A stretch of DNA of 64,000 nt from Cucumis sativus. Its lineage: Eukaryota > Streptophyta > Magnoliopsida > Cucurbitales > Cucurbitaceae. Made by a program: the position numbers and the translations under genes. Numbering within the stretch: the first letter of the stretch is position 1; the number at the start of each line of letters is the position of its first letter. The DNA is taken from positions 23,942,607-24,006,606 of the forward strand of contig NC_026656.2 of assembly GCF_000004075.3 (NCBI RefSeq). Reading direction: 5' to 3'. Under the pieces are notes generated by a model. It was given only the letters and a program-made list of their open reading frames with translations, was not told where the DNA came from and did no database searches. Below, in pieces: positions 12,781-25,185 of this stretch.

Positions 12781-13259
12781 ATAAAAAGTGCTAACTTTGT
12801 CTCTAGGTGAGGACTATGTTATAAAAGGTACACTTCCTCACCATGCGCTGATATTTCTTCTGATTCTACGTTGAGTACGAGTTTTCCTCACGCTTGTCCA
12901 AGTGTAAGTGAAATGAGACATTTCCTAGGTAAGCTAGGTTACTTCCGCTACAAAGGAAGCTAGGTTACTTCTGCTACAAAGGACTTTTATCTATTTAGAC
13001 GTACCATTTGGGACTCAAAGACCTGTGACTCATATCAACTCACCTCAATCATAGCTCACGAAGTGCTCCAAGTCGTCTATGAGGCCTAACACGGTCTAGT
13101 CCATGTGTTGATTCGCCTCTCTCTACCCATCATGGCCAATTCGATAAAATAAAAAAAGTGAGATTTTCACAGCATCCTCATCGCTCTCAAAATTGAAGTC
13201 GGGTACTCTTTGTCCAACTTCGACCCATTCATATTGGACCTATCGCCCATGTACAGTTG
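12781..13259. other. Repeat-like sequence, no gene
   Basis: Contains a short imperfect direct duplication at about 12920-12985 (taggttacttc-gctacaaagga twice). No coding segment is recognised. It lies downstream of the DUF1985-type remnant on the minus strand and may be its degraded continuation. Confidence 0.35.
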
Positions 13260-13785
13260 TCTCAACCTCAAGGCTTTATCCTCTTCAAACTGAACGAACA
13301 TCTCAACCTAAGCCTCAACCTCATGATGGTATTTAAATCCTCCTGCCTAAAGAAGACCTTCTGACCGAGTAATTTAAAATTGATTACGTTGTTCCGTTCA
13401 TCATCCACCTCTCTCAATAGGATGTAGTGGCAAAGAGGTCCATTAAACACCAACTTAGCATCTAGAAAATGACATAATAGAGTTTTCCTAAATATGTGTA
13501 TCTATCTAGATCTTTGTTTTTTTAAATGATTGACACGGTCTTCACTAAGTGGGAATAACATGTCAAGTTAGCTAAGAAGAAGTCTTTAGAGTTGATCTTG
13601 GTGAAAAGAGGCATCTCCAAAACAGAAAACACACGTAACACAGGATAATCAATAGCTTGTCCTAAAACTTGGGGCAATCTCAACAGAGAAAAACATGACT
13701 TGCCAATTGAATTTGAAAAACATTGCACCGGAATGCCATGAGATAAGAGTTTTACATGCATCCTATGATGTATATCTCGGTCCAA
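13260..13785 (-). pseudogene. Degenerate transposon ORF with DUF1985-like segment
   Basis: On the minus strand the segment about 13290-13490 reads IFRKTLLCHFLDAKLVFNG followed by PLCHYILLREVDDERNN and VINFKLLGQKVFFRQEDLN. This is the pattern of the DUF1985/Ulp1-protease-type proteins found in plant DNA transposons (HLLLREV..., FTREDF). An upstream open piece (13522-13785, MDRDIHHRMHV) ends in a stop in another frame, and a stop lies between the two at about 13505. The protease part is not seen. It is a fragment, not a host gene. The family name is from pattern recognition. Confidence 0.6.
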
Positions 13786-13789
13786 TCTC

Positions 13790-14222
13790 GGGCGACATCA
13801 TCTCCGAGATTACTTCACACAAATGTATGTGAAACAAAACAAATATGGGACTCCTTCAATAAATATCAAGGAAATTTCGTCGATCTTGGTCAAGATTTCT
13901 CATATGCTGGGCCTAGATTGATGAAATTGTTGAGATTCACTGAACGAAACAACTTGCATTAACTTTAAATTTAGTTCTACATTCAACTATAACATAAAAC
14001 CAACTACAAAATTTTCCATCCACTTTAGAATTCATGGAAAACACTATAACATAACCTTAAATCCAGTCATAAACTATGAAATCGTTCAAAGTAATTCACC
14101 TTTAGAGATTTAAGTTTGAGGATGATTTCTTTAAAATTTAGATAGCAAAAATCGAGAAAATGTCTTTGATTTTGGGAACAAACTCATTTAGTCTCGGTTG
14201 AAATGAGCATATGGTTTAAGAT
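13790..14222. other. No gene recognised
   Basis: AT-rich sequence between two transposon remnants. A 68-codon open frame at 13756-13962 has no recognisable domain. Confidence 0.3.
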
Positions 14223-14810
14223 TTAGAGTTTTAGGAGAATATCTAATGTTCGGGCTTTCAAAGATATTTTGGTCATTTGAGAAAATTCTTTATAAAATGA
14301 ATAAATAGAAATAATTGAGAAAAATGAAAAAAAGAAACTGTTTTTGTTTCTAATTAGCCGCTTCTTCCTCCTCCGTAGTTCTGCATCTTTTTCTTCTTGC
14401 AACCAGCCGCCGCTGCCGTTAGCCTGGAGGGTCGTCGCCGCCGTCGAACTCTCCGTTAGCCGCTGCACGCCCGTCCGCCAAGCGTCCCAGCCACGTGATT
14501 CCTTCAGCCGCGCCTCTGCCGTCTCTTCTTTTTCTTTCGCCGCCGTGCCTAGGAGTCTGCGTCGGCCACCATCTGCTCTCCGCCGTTCGGGTTTCGCCGT
14601 CGTCGCACGCCGGAGTGATCTGTTAGGTAGATCCTTTGGTAAGTTGTGTTTTCTCGTGGGTTTTTGAACTATTTTTGGCAACCCATTAAGTATGAGTTTA
14701 AATCCATGAGTTTTATGGTAATTTTGAAGGTGTAACTTGAGGTTTATGGTTGAAGACGTACTGCCCAGCGGGTTCGACTTGGTTTCCGCTGAGGTTTTAG
14801 GCAAGAGTAC
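14223..14810. mobile_element. Probable LTR/5' leader fragment with a GC-rich island
   Basis: Positions 14355-14665 are strongly GC- and CpG-rich (gccgccgtcg, cgccgttcggg) in an otherwise AT-rich region, flanked by low-GC sequence. Both strands are open for 100-190 codons because of base composition. The shape, GC-rich core then a gcccagcgggttcgactt tail, is what plant LTR retrotransposon leaders often look like. Neither open frame resembles a known protein. It abuts a LINE fragment at about 14815. Confidence 0.45.
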
Positions 14811-14814
14811 CTTT

Positions 14815-15575
14815 ATTTCCTTTATTATTCCTTCTCATGGTGGACGCTTTAAGCCTAATGGTTTCCAATTGTGTTCAAGGGATGATCAGTGAAGGCTTTG
14901 AAGTGGGTAAGGATCAAGTGACTCTTCCTCATCTCCATTTGGCAGATGATAGTATATTCTTTTGTTAGATCTTGAGTTTGGATAATGATTTGATTAAGGT
15001 GGGAGACTGGGCTAATCTAGTGAATTGTGAGGTGGGAGTCTTTCCGACTTTGTATCTTGGGCTTCTTTTTCCCCCGAGGCATTTGTCTTTTTGGAGTATG
15101 GGGAGGATAAAGTGAAAGAGATTAGCTTTCTGGATGAAAGTTATGTTTCAAAAGGTTTTGAGTGGGATTTCTGTCGATTTCCTCTCTTTTTAGATTCACA
15201 AAACGTGTTCAGTGTGTAAGAGCCTGAAGAAGCTTATGAAAGATTTTCTGTGGGAAGGTGTGGAGGAAGGAAAAAGAGCTGATTTGTTGAATTGGGAAAC
15301 CAGGTATAAACCCATACACATAGGGAGGCTAGGGCTGGGAACTTAAGGGCTCGTAATAGGGTGCTATTGGCAAAATGGTTATGGTGTATTCCCTTTGAGT
15401 CCTCTTCTTTTCGGAATGGTGGTCTCAGATTATCACAAGCAAGTATATGGTCCTCATTCTTTTAGTTGGATCTCGGGTTGGATTAAAGGGACTTTCTAGA
15501 ACTTGTGGGAAGAAATTTCTACTTATTTTCCCTCTTTCTTTGAGTTGATTCAGTGTGTTGTGGGAGATGGGTCAC
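14815..15575 (+). pseudogene. LINE (non-LTR) reverse transcriptase fragment, frameshifted
   Basis: Reading across frames gives typical plant LINE segments in order: MVDALSLMVSNCVQGMI, then LPHLHLADDSIFF (the catalytic ADD block), LYLGLLFPPR, MKDFLWEGVEEGK, and LLAKWLWCIPFESS. The frame is broken by stops, for example after DSIFFC at about 14969. The 5' endonuclease and most of the reverse transcriptase are missing. It ends near 15575 with VVGDGSHA, where unrelated sequence begins. Confidence 0.75.
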
Positions 15576-15694
15576 ATGCACAAATGGTAGTATTCATAGA
15601 AGCATTGCGGAATGATTCGGGCAAAGAAGAGTCTATGAAATGGAAGAAACAGAACACAAGGAAGGGCCAGAGCCCAAGCATGACAATGACATTA

Positions 15695-15985
15695 GTGATG
15701 TGTAAGGCCCCTAGTTATAGATATTGGAGATTATTAATAGAGTACTAGTAGGATTATTAGAAGGGGCATATTAGTAATTAGATAATAAGTTGGTGAAGGA
15801 TTTTTAGTTATAAATAGAGGGCTTGGGTTGAGGGGAAGGGGTGAATAATTTTGTAGTGGGATTTCTTTGTGATGGAATTTGAGGGAGTCTAGCCATCTCG
15901 AAAGGTTAGGAGTTACATTGTCACTTGTTCTTATGAGATTATAGTACATTTCAATATAATTTCCATTTTTAATTGTTCTTGAGTT
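15695..15985. mobile_element. Copia-type LTR-like segment (solo or truncated)
   Basis: Holds a promoter-like tataaatagag at 15811-15821 followed by an R/U5-like stretch (gggcttgggttgaggggaag) and a T-rich end, the usual layout of a plant Ty1/copia LTR. Primer binding site, polypurine tract and a second LTR are not seen. Confidence 0.45.
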
Positions 15986-15989
15986 GTTT

Positions 15990-16795
15990 GTGTGTTCTTG
16001 TTATGTTGATGATAGGAATCACTCTCAATGTTGTAGTAGCTCTGCCTTGATTTCCTCTCTTTTTGGCTTAACACGATAGAGTTGGCGGATCAGCTTTTTG
16101 TTTCAAGAATTCATGAATGCAATTCAAGGGGGTTTCAAAGGGGAGGTGTTGGGTGTGGTTGCTACACTAGAGAGAGGGAATTGCTAACCTTGAGAATGCT
16201 AACTGCTTATTCAAATTTTGGTTGATAAGAATTCAACTCAGCATACGAGGATTTGGTGGAAAGGATATTCTTCCTCCCTCCAGCATGAACCCAATTTATC
16301 TCATTTAACCTCCATGTAGATTTAATAAAAGGCCTAGTAAAAGGGCTCATATTTGTTTATTGAATAAGAACCACAGCCGACCTTGTTGCTGCAAGAACAT
16401 TTTCAAACCCAGTCTTTTAGAATGATCACCAAACCTCGGGCATTCGAAGATAAAAATTTGATTAATTGAACCAGAAGACCTACCGACAGAAAAAAAAAAA
16501 AAAACTCTTTTGAGGATGGGGTAAAGGGTATTTCATGTAATTGACCACCACTGATGGTAATAATAGAAGAGAAGTCATACTGATGTAGGGGAGGAAGAGA
16601 GAAACACTATCTGCTTAATCAGAGACTGTTTTCAAGGGATAACTCAAGTTTTAAAGTTATAAAACATTTTAGGCCCCACTTTGCTATATCTACCTTGCAA
16701 TATCTTTTTGTATTTTTTTCTAATTATATGGTCTTCTGAATGTTTTCTTCTTTTGGTATCATGTACTTGGACTTGATTAATCATAGTGTGCAGGT
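15990..16795. other. Repeat debris and 5' flank/UTR of BUD13
   Basis: A short piece at about 16040-16090 (ttgatttcctctctttttgg) echoes 15175-15195 in the LINE fragment, so LINE debris continues here. A poly-A tract sits at about 16489-16504. A pyrimidine-poor gtgtgcag at 16786-16793, just before the BUD13 start, could be the acceptor of a 5'UTR intron. Confidence 0.35.
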
Positions 16796-16807
16796 ATTGG
16801 AGATTGA

Positions 16808-19800
16808 ATGATGTCTGCAAAATCGAAGTCCCTTCAGGAATATCTGAAGCGCTATGAAAGTAACACTGAAGAGGAAAAGAAAAAGAAGAAAAAGAAGAAA
16901 ACAACAGCAACAAACAAACCCAATGCTCTAGGTGTTCTAGTCGTGGATGAAGATCCTGTTTGGCAGAAACCAATAATTATTGAAGAGGATAATGCTGACA
17001 ACTCAACGGGTAAGTATCAATGTGGTTTATGAATGTGTTTATTTTGTCCTATGGAAATTTTGGCTATTGTTTTACATCCTTGTTCTCCTATAATGTAGAT
17101 GAGGAGCCACAAGTTGATGAAGATGTTGAGGTTAAGAGAATGAGGAGGCTTGAAGAGCTAAAAGCCAAGCGACCGTATAATTCCATAAGTGAAGATGGAA
17201 GCGGTTGGGTTTCACTCTCTCCAAATCGTGCAAATTCTAGCATGGTGAACTCTGATATGTCTCCACCTCGTAGAACAAGAGTGCGGAATGATACACCTTC
17301 TCCATCTAATGAGTTGAAGCCTCCAGTACCCGGTGAAGAAGGTGAAGATTTTTCACCTCCACGGAGGAGGCCGAGGAAACCTCCTAGCTCACTTGAACAT
17401 GATGAAAAGCCTACAAATTCTACGTATCCAAGTTCTTCTCCAACTCAAAAGGATAAAGTTTATAGAGATGCACACTTACAGGGAGCTAACTCGTGGCATA
17501 TAGATTATGCACAAGAAGATATTGATCTATCACCTCCACGACAACGAAGGAAGCGTTACCATACTCCCTCGCCTGAACCTGATGCAACTTGTACAAGATC
17601 TGTTTCTCCTCAATTTGATATTTCACCTCCTCGTAGATCTGATAGGAAGGCATCTAAAACAAGTTTAGGGGGCAACCACAAGGTTGATCTTTCTCCTCCT
17701 CGACGCAGAGCTTCAGACTATGTAGGTGATGAACGTATATCACGTGGATCTGATCTTTCACCCCCAAGGAAACAAAGGAAGGATGTGAGAGGAGATCGAT
17801 CACTTTTAGATAAGCAGTCACGGAATCATGTTACTGACGCTTCGCAAGAATCACCAACAGATCTTTCTCCACCTAGGAAAAAGCAAAAAGAACTACCAGT
17901 TTCAGTCTCCTTTAAACAGACGCGCAAGACTGGTTTGCTTACTCAACAAGAGTTTGGGGAAGAAATGTCTAAAACTAACAAAGAGGATTGGACGAGGTAA
18001 GGATGTTGTGATGGCAATAATTTTAAATCATTTTTGGTTAGAAGGTTTTGGGTTAAATAATCACTTCTGTCCAATAAATTTTCTTTCATATTTATCTTGT
18101 TTTGCTGCCATTTTGATTAGAAAATTGGATGGCTGGCTGTGAATGATATAGGATGCTCTATGAGTTATGATCACAATATACAAATGCCCAAAAATATAAA
18201 TTGTTTAGGGATGGAAGTGTTTTGGAATTTGGGTCACTTTTCTTGTGGTGCTTGTCTATATTTCCGTATTTCCCTTCTTGAAGTTTTATAAGTCAATGCT
18301 GTATCTATTTATGCTTCATGATTGAGATTACAGACTATGGTTTGCTTTTGACCATGGCTTCAAACTTTCATTAAGTGGCTGTCCCAATGATCAGAGAAAT
18401 ATATTCTTTAAAGCCATAGCCATTGACCTCCCAGTATTTATTTTGTGTAGAATCACCGTACCCTTCTATGTTTTCCAAGTTCAATGCTGACAACTTCTGT
18501 TGTTATGTAGTAGGGTAGTCAGGAAAAGCATCATCCCCCTATTATAAAAACTTAGAAGGCAGCTTGGGTAAAGTTTGAAAACTCCAAAACATCACCAATA
18601 AGGGCCTTTTAACCCCCCTTTTATAAAAAAAAATGAAGTTTGTCGGTTGAATACAACACAATTACATTTGGTTCTGTTTCAATGAGAATGCCTTTTCTGG
18701 TGTAGACCAAGAATGAATTTTATTCAATGAATGACAAATAAAAACAGAGCTCCCTTCAAATAGGCCCAAGGGAAAAGGGCTTTGTCACACCTAACTACCC
18801 TAACTAACCTAAACCGCCTTTAAATAGACCCAAATGGGAAAGGTGTTTTCACACCTAAACTAAAATCAAAAGAAAGGAAAAATTACCAAATCATATTTGA
18901 TTAAAAACCTCTACTTCATTTTCCATGAATTTATACTATTTCATTTTCTTAAAGAGAAGTATGGTGTGGTGAAATATTTTTATACTCTGTGTGGTTATGC
19001 TTTTCAAATAGTTTTTGACTTCTATATGCATTTACAAATGGTGGAGTAACCCTTTTCTTCTTTCTAGGTTTAAAGAGATGAATCCTTCGGCAAGTAGTAA
19101 TGCGGACCCTGTGTATCGTGATAAGATTAAAGGTAAGGCAATCAACATCTCACCTTTCTTTATCTTCTGGAAAAATTGGCATCATGTTAACAATATACCT
19201 CACACTTCAAAACATTACAGGAGATCGCATTTCGAAAGAGGAATTCTTAAAAGCACGCGGAAAAATAGAAGAAAAGGCCAAGGTACTTCCAAGAGTTATG
19301 ATTTAAATTTAAATTTCAGTTTTACACTACTTCAGAGGAGATATAGTTCTCATCAATGCTTTTATCAAATCTCATTGTCGTTGCTTGTGATGCTGGTCTT
19401 CTGTCACAGGAGATAAAGTTGGAATGGGGCAAGGGCTTAGCTCAAAAACGAGAAGCAGAAGCTGAACTTATGGAGTTAGAACTCGAGAAAGATAGACCAT
19501 TTGCACGGTCAAGGTAAAACTGAGCACTCTTAGTTTTTAATTTTAATTGTACTTCTGGAATATCAAATAAAATTGGAAGGATACAGAGATTATTTTACTA
19601 TTACCTGTGTGCCACTCTATTAGCTACACGTTGAATGGTTTATGAAAGGATACTCTCCAATTTTATTTTTAGTATCTTCTTTATCCTCTTTCCTTTTATT
19701 TCCATTTCTAGGATCCATTACTTTAAGAGATTTCCTAATGCCTAGATTGTTGAAAATGGAACCCAAGTGCAATTTTTTCTGTACCTTTATAGGACTACTT

Positions 19801-20764
19801 AATGTTTGTCAAATTGCTTTCAGGAATGATGCAGAACTTGACACAATGCTGAGGGATAGATTGAGATGGGGTGATCCTATGGCACACTTGGTGAAGGTAA
19901 ATTCACTCTAATTCTAAAATGAGCTGAAGTTGAAGAATTGATTGCAGGTTTGATCTTTTGCATTGCACACATTGCAGAAAAGACAATCTGAGATGGCTCT
20001 TCCTGATTTAGGAGACAATGAAAAGATGAAGGAATCAGGGTTCATGATTCCTCAGGACATTCCACCTCACAGCTGGCTAAAAAGAGGATTGGATGCTGCA
20101 CCTAATAGATATGGTATAAGACCCGGAAGACATTGGGATGGGGTTGATCGTAGTAATGGTTAGTTCATTTCTGGTTCTTTCTATATTATTACTTGGTGTT
20201 TGAAATAATCAAAATAGATTAAGTTATAGTTTTTGGTCTTGAACTATATCAGTACTTAAAAACTTATGACAGTTTCCAAATTTTGAGTCAGCATCGTGAA
20301 GTGGCATTTACATGTATGTTACAATTTGGTCCCTTCATCTCTAGTTTAGATTTCAAATTTTCCATCTAAGTAATTCATAAATAGGATAGTGTTCAGACAA
20401 CCTATATATGTTTTTACAATTAGATCCTTCAACAATATCTATTTCTTTAATGAAGTCAGTACGGGTGATTTTGAAATAATGTAAAAGTGTACTGGTATAT
20501 TTTGAACTTTTACATGTTTGAGGACGTCATTAAAATTAATTTGAGTTTAGTGTTAAGAAGTCAGCCAGGCCTTTGTATATTCTTTTTAACTGCGATGTGC
20601 TTGAAAAACAGCCAAAACAGTTCATATCTTACATCTATGTTCTTAGGTCTTACATTGTTTAATTGATTTTCCTCGTAGGATTCGAGAAGCAAATGTTCAA
20701 GAGGATGAATGAGAAACAAGCTACAGAAAGGGAAGCATATCTTTGGTCTGTGTCTGATATGTAA
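16808..20764 (+). CDS. BUD13: BUD13 homologue, RES complex pre-mRNA splicing/retention factor
   Basis: Eight exons with GT-AG introns: 16808-17009, 17099-17996, 19068-19132, 19221-19282, 19410-19513, 19824-19896, 19978-20158, 20679-20764 (TAA). The joined frame gives 556 aa. The N-terminus SKSLQEYLKRYES is the family start; a second ATG follows at once, so the first residue is uncertain. Exon 2 encodes a basic, disordered region with seven D-x-SPPR motifs (about residues 120-330), which are phosphorylation and spliceosome-associated repeats. The conserved C-terminal BUD13 domain covers [60 protein letters not shown] and ends SVSDM. BUD13 works in the nucleus with Snu17/RBMX2 and Pml1 at the activated spliceosome and supports efficient intron removal. 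Intron 2 (1071 nt) is the longest. The gene looks intact and functional. Confidence 0.95.
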
Positions 20765-21690
20765 GATGACAGGAAGTTGCTTTTCAAGATGGTGATTTCC
20801 TGCAACGATATGTAGCTTCTTTTCAAGAAGATGATTTTTATAATTTTGTATGTTCATCCGTAATAGCTATTGAGGAATTCGTTTTTCTATATTACATTTG
20901 ATATGGTATTCAACACGGTGTCATGGCAATTGTAGTTAAATTGGTAGCTTGATAACCGATGCAAAGAAAATTTCATACGATGTAAGTGAGAATTCTAACT
21001 TTGTGCAAAAAACCACATGCTAGTTGTTTCGATGAAATAACATAAAGTTGAAAAGAAATTAAGTAAAATAAGTTTAGATGAAATACAAATTTTTAAGGTT
21101 AGTTGCTCATGCATGAATGATCATATTTATTTAGATTCTTACTACTTGAATTGAACATTCCAAACCCAAAAGGAGATTATGTTTTGCAAGAATACCAAGA
21201 TAGATTGAATTTGCAATCTTTGATATTTGAAAATAAAGGGAAAAAGGAAGGTATCAAAAGACTAATGTGATTTCAAGGAGTCCAAATAAATAAAAGGTAC
21301 AACGTGTAGTAGTTTTGAAGAATGTTGGTCAAGAAAGACTTAAAAGAATTAAAAGTGACTATATATATATACCAACAAGGTGTACTTTTTTTTCGGTGGC
21401 TCATCTAAAATTCTATTGTAGATAGATTGTGATGTTTGCTATATTTAAAAATAACCTTGTTATATTTATGGTAAATAAAAGAACAAACCTTAAAAAAAAA
21501 GAAAAGAAAAGAAAAGAATGATAAAATGTTACATTATACTCTAGAACAACTCTAAACTTTCATGAATGATGAATGCATGCTCAACTTCTCAAAACTCATT
21601 TGTCCCGCCACATAGAAAGTACCAAGAAGAGGTACATGTATAATCTTTTTTAACAAACAAAAATTATAAATATTAATAGATAATGCCAAA
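20765..21690. other. 3' flank of BUD13, no gene
   Basis: Contains the BUD13 3'UTR at its start and AT-rich intergenic sequence, with an at-dinucleotide tract at about 21360-21372 and an aaaag tract at about 21490-21517. No coding exon is seen. Confidence 0.4.
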
Positions 21691-22500
21691 GACAGGCCAA
21701 TTTTGGAGGGGTTGATGACTTGTAGGATTGAGTTTGAAAAAAAGTTGAGATTTAGGACAAATGAACAGTGAAAAGTTAATTACGCCTTTGATAAAATTTC
21801 TCTTCTCCTTAACCTAAAACATACCCTAAAATTTCTCTTCCCTTCTCCTTGACATTTCTCGCTCGCAATTTCTTCTCCTTCACTCAAAAGACTTATTCAT
21901 CCTCTCATATGATGAATGTTGGTAATGCAACGATTAATGTCAAAGCACGCCTTTCGGTTTTCTTTCTTCAGTTTGTCTTAGGACATCAGAAAATGTGTTT
22001 CTTGAGCGGCGGTTGAAGAGTCAGTGTAAACCACTCATTGTCTTTCTTTTTCTTTGCGACTTAGTGTAAACCTCTCCATTGTGAACGTTGGTGAGTCAAT
22101 AGTGAACGTCAAAACACACCTTTCTGTTGCCTTTCTTCGGTCTACCTTCAGTTTGCCTTTCTTCGCGACTTAGTTCCTCGAGTGCTATCATTGTTTAATT
22201 TCTTCACCAAATCCAAATAGGTGATTACTCTCTCTTTCTTGTTGTATATACTCTTTTTTTACCATTGTACAAATACATTTATATAAATTTGTGGTAGCTA
22301 CTATATTCATGATTCTAAGGTGTTTCTTAGCCTGTTTGAAAATCTACCGTTGGGTTGTCTATTGATTTGTATAGATACATTTATAAGGTTTTTCTATTGT
22401 TGAGGTATTTACTTATTCTTATCTTAGAATATGAAATAATTGAGTTCTTTTGATCTAGGTTAATGTGGAATTATTGTAGATTAATATGGAATAGTTGAGG
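21690..22500. mobile_element. Possible second Mutator-like terminal repeat and adjacent duplicated segment
   Basis: Positions 21725-21765 (aggattgagtttgaaaaaaa, then gttgagatttaggacaaat) match the inner part of the terminal repeat of the MULE at 10289. No partner repeat or target duplication was found. Behind it an imperfect direct duplication of about 65 bp occurs (about 21913-21975 and 22080-22143: gaatgttggtaatgcaacg against gaacgttggtgagtcaata). No coding sequence. Confidence 0.4.
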
Positions 22501-22509
22501 TGTTTTAAG

Positions 22510-23505
22510 AGGCTTTGCACATGTTGTATGCATGTTTAGAAAGCCTTTTATGTATTTATGAATCATCTCGCACACTCCAAACTTTCACTATGCATTTCGA
22601 AATCAAATTTTTGTCTCTCTTAAGTCCTTTGGAGTACTTTTATGCATGTTTAGTAAGACTTTTAGGTACTTATGTATCATCTCACACATATCTCGCACAC
22701 ATCTTGCACACATCTGACTCATTCAGAACTTTCACTATGCATTTCAAAATCAAATTTCTACCCATCTTAAGTCCTTTAGAGTGTTTTTATGCATGTTTAG
22801 TAAGTCTTTTAGATACTTATATTTTGTTTTGTACACATCTCGAACACATCTTGCATATTTCAAACTTTCACCATGCGTTCCAAAATCAAATTTCTACTTC
22901 TCTCACACATCTTGCACACATCTCGCACACATCTCGCATACATCTCGCACATTCCAAACTATCACTATGCTTTTTGAAATCAAATATATGTCTCTTATAA
23001 GTTCGTTGGAGTGCTTTTATGCATGTTTAGTAAGCCATTTAGGTACTTATGTATCATCTCCCACATATCTCGCACATTTCAAATTTTCATTATACGTTTC
23101 AAAATCAAATTTCTACCTCTCTTAAGTCTTTTGGAGTACTTTCGTGCATGCTTAGGATGCCTTTTAGGTACTTATTTATCATCTCACACATATCTCACAA
23201 ACATCTCGCACATTTCAAATTTTTACTATGCGTTTCAAAATTTGATTTCTACCCCTCTCAAGTTATTTAGAGTATTTTTATGCATGTTTAGTAAGCCTTT
23301 TAGGTACTTATGTATCATCTCGCACACATCTCGTACATTCCAAACTTTCACTATGGGTTTTTAAGTCAAATTTCTACCCCTCTTAAGTATTTTGGAGTGT
23401 TTTTATTCATGTTTAGAAAGACTTTTAGGCATTTGTATTTTATCTCGTCCACATCTCACACACATATTGCACACATATCACACACATTCCAAACATTCAC
23501 TATCA
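22510..23505. repeat. Degenerate minisatellite, units of about 110-140 bp with inner cacacatctcg array
   Basis: The block tttatgcatgtttagtaagc - cttttaggtacttatgtatc - atctcgcacacatctcgcac - caaactttcactatgc - caaaatcaaatttctacc - cttaagtcctttggagt recurs about seven times (anchors near 22530, 22645, 22788, 23021, 23142, 23280, 23405). Unit length varies because the inner cacacatctcg motif expands and contracts. The long open frames here (three overlapping, Ser/His/Leu-rich) are products of the repeat and not genes. Confidence 0.85.
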
Positions 23506-25185
23506 TGCCCCACCTCAAATGTCACGTCCCACGACCAAATGGAGGGTGTGTAGGCTAGACATTCATTGCGTACTTCTTGTGTGGTAATGCACTAAACGTC
23601 TAGTAAGCAGAATAACTCTTCCTCTTGTCTCTTAGTGAAGCTCTTCTACTTTAATTTTGAGATTTGCACCTCTTTTATAGCGAAAACAACTCGAGAGAAA
23701 AAAAATATAACGCAACTAAAACTTAAACTCCTTCCTTTATTAACTGAAGGCTTACGGAAGTACAAATTACAAATTACACTTTCCTTTGAATGAAATAAAA
23801 CAACTCTGTTCTTCTCACACCCTTCTTCTTTTACCAAGGTGCCTCTCTTTAGGTCAAGGTGTTCTGCAGTATAAGACTCCGATCTCAGCCCTTTTTCCTC
23901 TAGTCATCAACTGTCCAACCAAGGACATCCTCTAGAGACTTCTTTCTTGTTTTTCGCCACTAACACTACTCCTTGTAACAGGTACCTGAAGGTGGAAAGG
24001 TGACACTTCCTTCTTCGCCTAGGTTGCCCAACTACCTCTCTTAGCAAACCATGTTTATGGTTACTCTTTCCCTGACTCAGCTCTTCGACTTTATGGCTCA
24101 CCAGGTTAGGCCTCACCAGCCTGGATATTGCTTTCGCCTTCCTCATGAGTCGAGCCATTCGCGCTAAGGAGCAATCTACTTAACTACTAGCTCCTTAGAT
24201 GTATTAGAAATTTTCATGGTTAAAGAGTCACATAAGGCAACCTAAATACTATGTCTACCCTCCTTAATTTGGCTACACAACCTCAGAACTAACCTTTACA
24301 TGGCCTCAACGGCTGACAACCTAAATAGGAGAAACACTTAAAAACATAAGTCAAACATACTTAGTGAGCAACGAGGTTTAAGAAAACATTTTGAGAAAAT
24401 CAAAAGGAATCGACAAATTAATAGACAGTATGGCAAAACAAATAAAGTTTGTCATAGCGAATAGTTAGCACACGCCGCATAACCACCGCAATTTAATAAC
24501 CTTACAATGAGTTACCAACAGCCACAATCGCAAGCTCATTCTTACATTAGGGAATCACCTCTCGTTGATCTGGGATTTGCTCTTGCGAGTATCACGCTAG
24601 TTATGTGGGATATCAAACAACATCATGCCACATTCACATTCTTAGATCTGAGAGTTACATTCCACTAGCGTCTCTTCAATATCTTTGTCAAAGTGAGTGC
24701 TACAACGCCATATGCTGGAATCACTTCACGACAAGTCCATTCTGAGACCTGGGAATCTCCCCTCGCTTAGACTTGGGATTCTCTCTCATTCAGTATCAAG
24801 CAAGTTATCTGGGATATCCAACAACGTCTCTCCACATCTTTCTTACAGCTCCCCTCGATGTGAAAATTCTTCCCTTGCTGACTTGGGATTCGCTCTCGCC
24901 AGTATCACACGAGTTACTTGAGATTTCATCCAGAATCGTGCGATAGATCAAGCCACAAGCATACAACACAATATCACTGCTTACTTATAACATAAATCAA
25001 CACAATGAATAAGGCATTTTATAATCACAACATAGAGAAAGAATACTCAACATGCATTGTGTATAAGCATCACTTTTCAGAATGAAGATCAACTAGTGGT
25101 TTATAAATTATATGAGAAATCATTCACCACCATTTGTAAAACACGTTTTACCATCTTTCAAAGAATACTCAGGTTCATAGAAAAA
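23506..25185. mobile_element. Dispersed LTR-retroelement-like repeat, copy 1
   Basis: The start (cctcaaatgtcacgtcccac, then gaccaaatggagggtgtg and ctagacattcattgcgta) matches 37529-37590, and similarity continues patchily to about 24360 and 38340 (e.g. the ctccttag blocks at 24190 and 38180). The inner part (24540-24930) repeats a ctgggatt(t/c)-gctctcgcgag-tatcac block three times. Reverse-complement echoes of that block occur at 27525-27605. No pol domain is seen. Confidence 0.5.

Noticed and set aside
14223..14804. 193-codon minus frame and 107-codon plus frame
   Set aside because: They arise from a GC-rich island probably in a retroelement leader; both strands are open and neither product resembles a known protein.
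22680..22960. CRISPR-like look of the cacacatctcgcacacatctcg array
   Set aside because: Units are contiguous without unique spacers, in a plant nuclear context; it is a simple tandem repeat.
22515..23558. Four overlapping open frames of 73-161 codons
   Set aside because: They follow the minisatellite in three frames and shift with its unit length; there is no domain and no start context.
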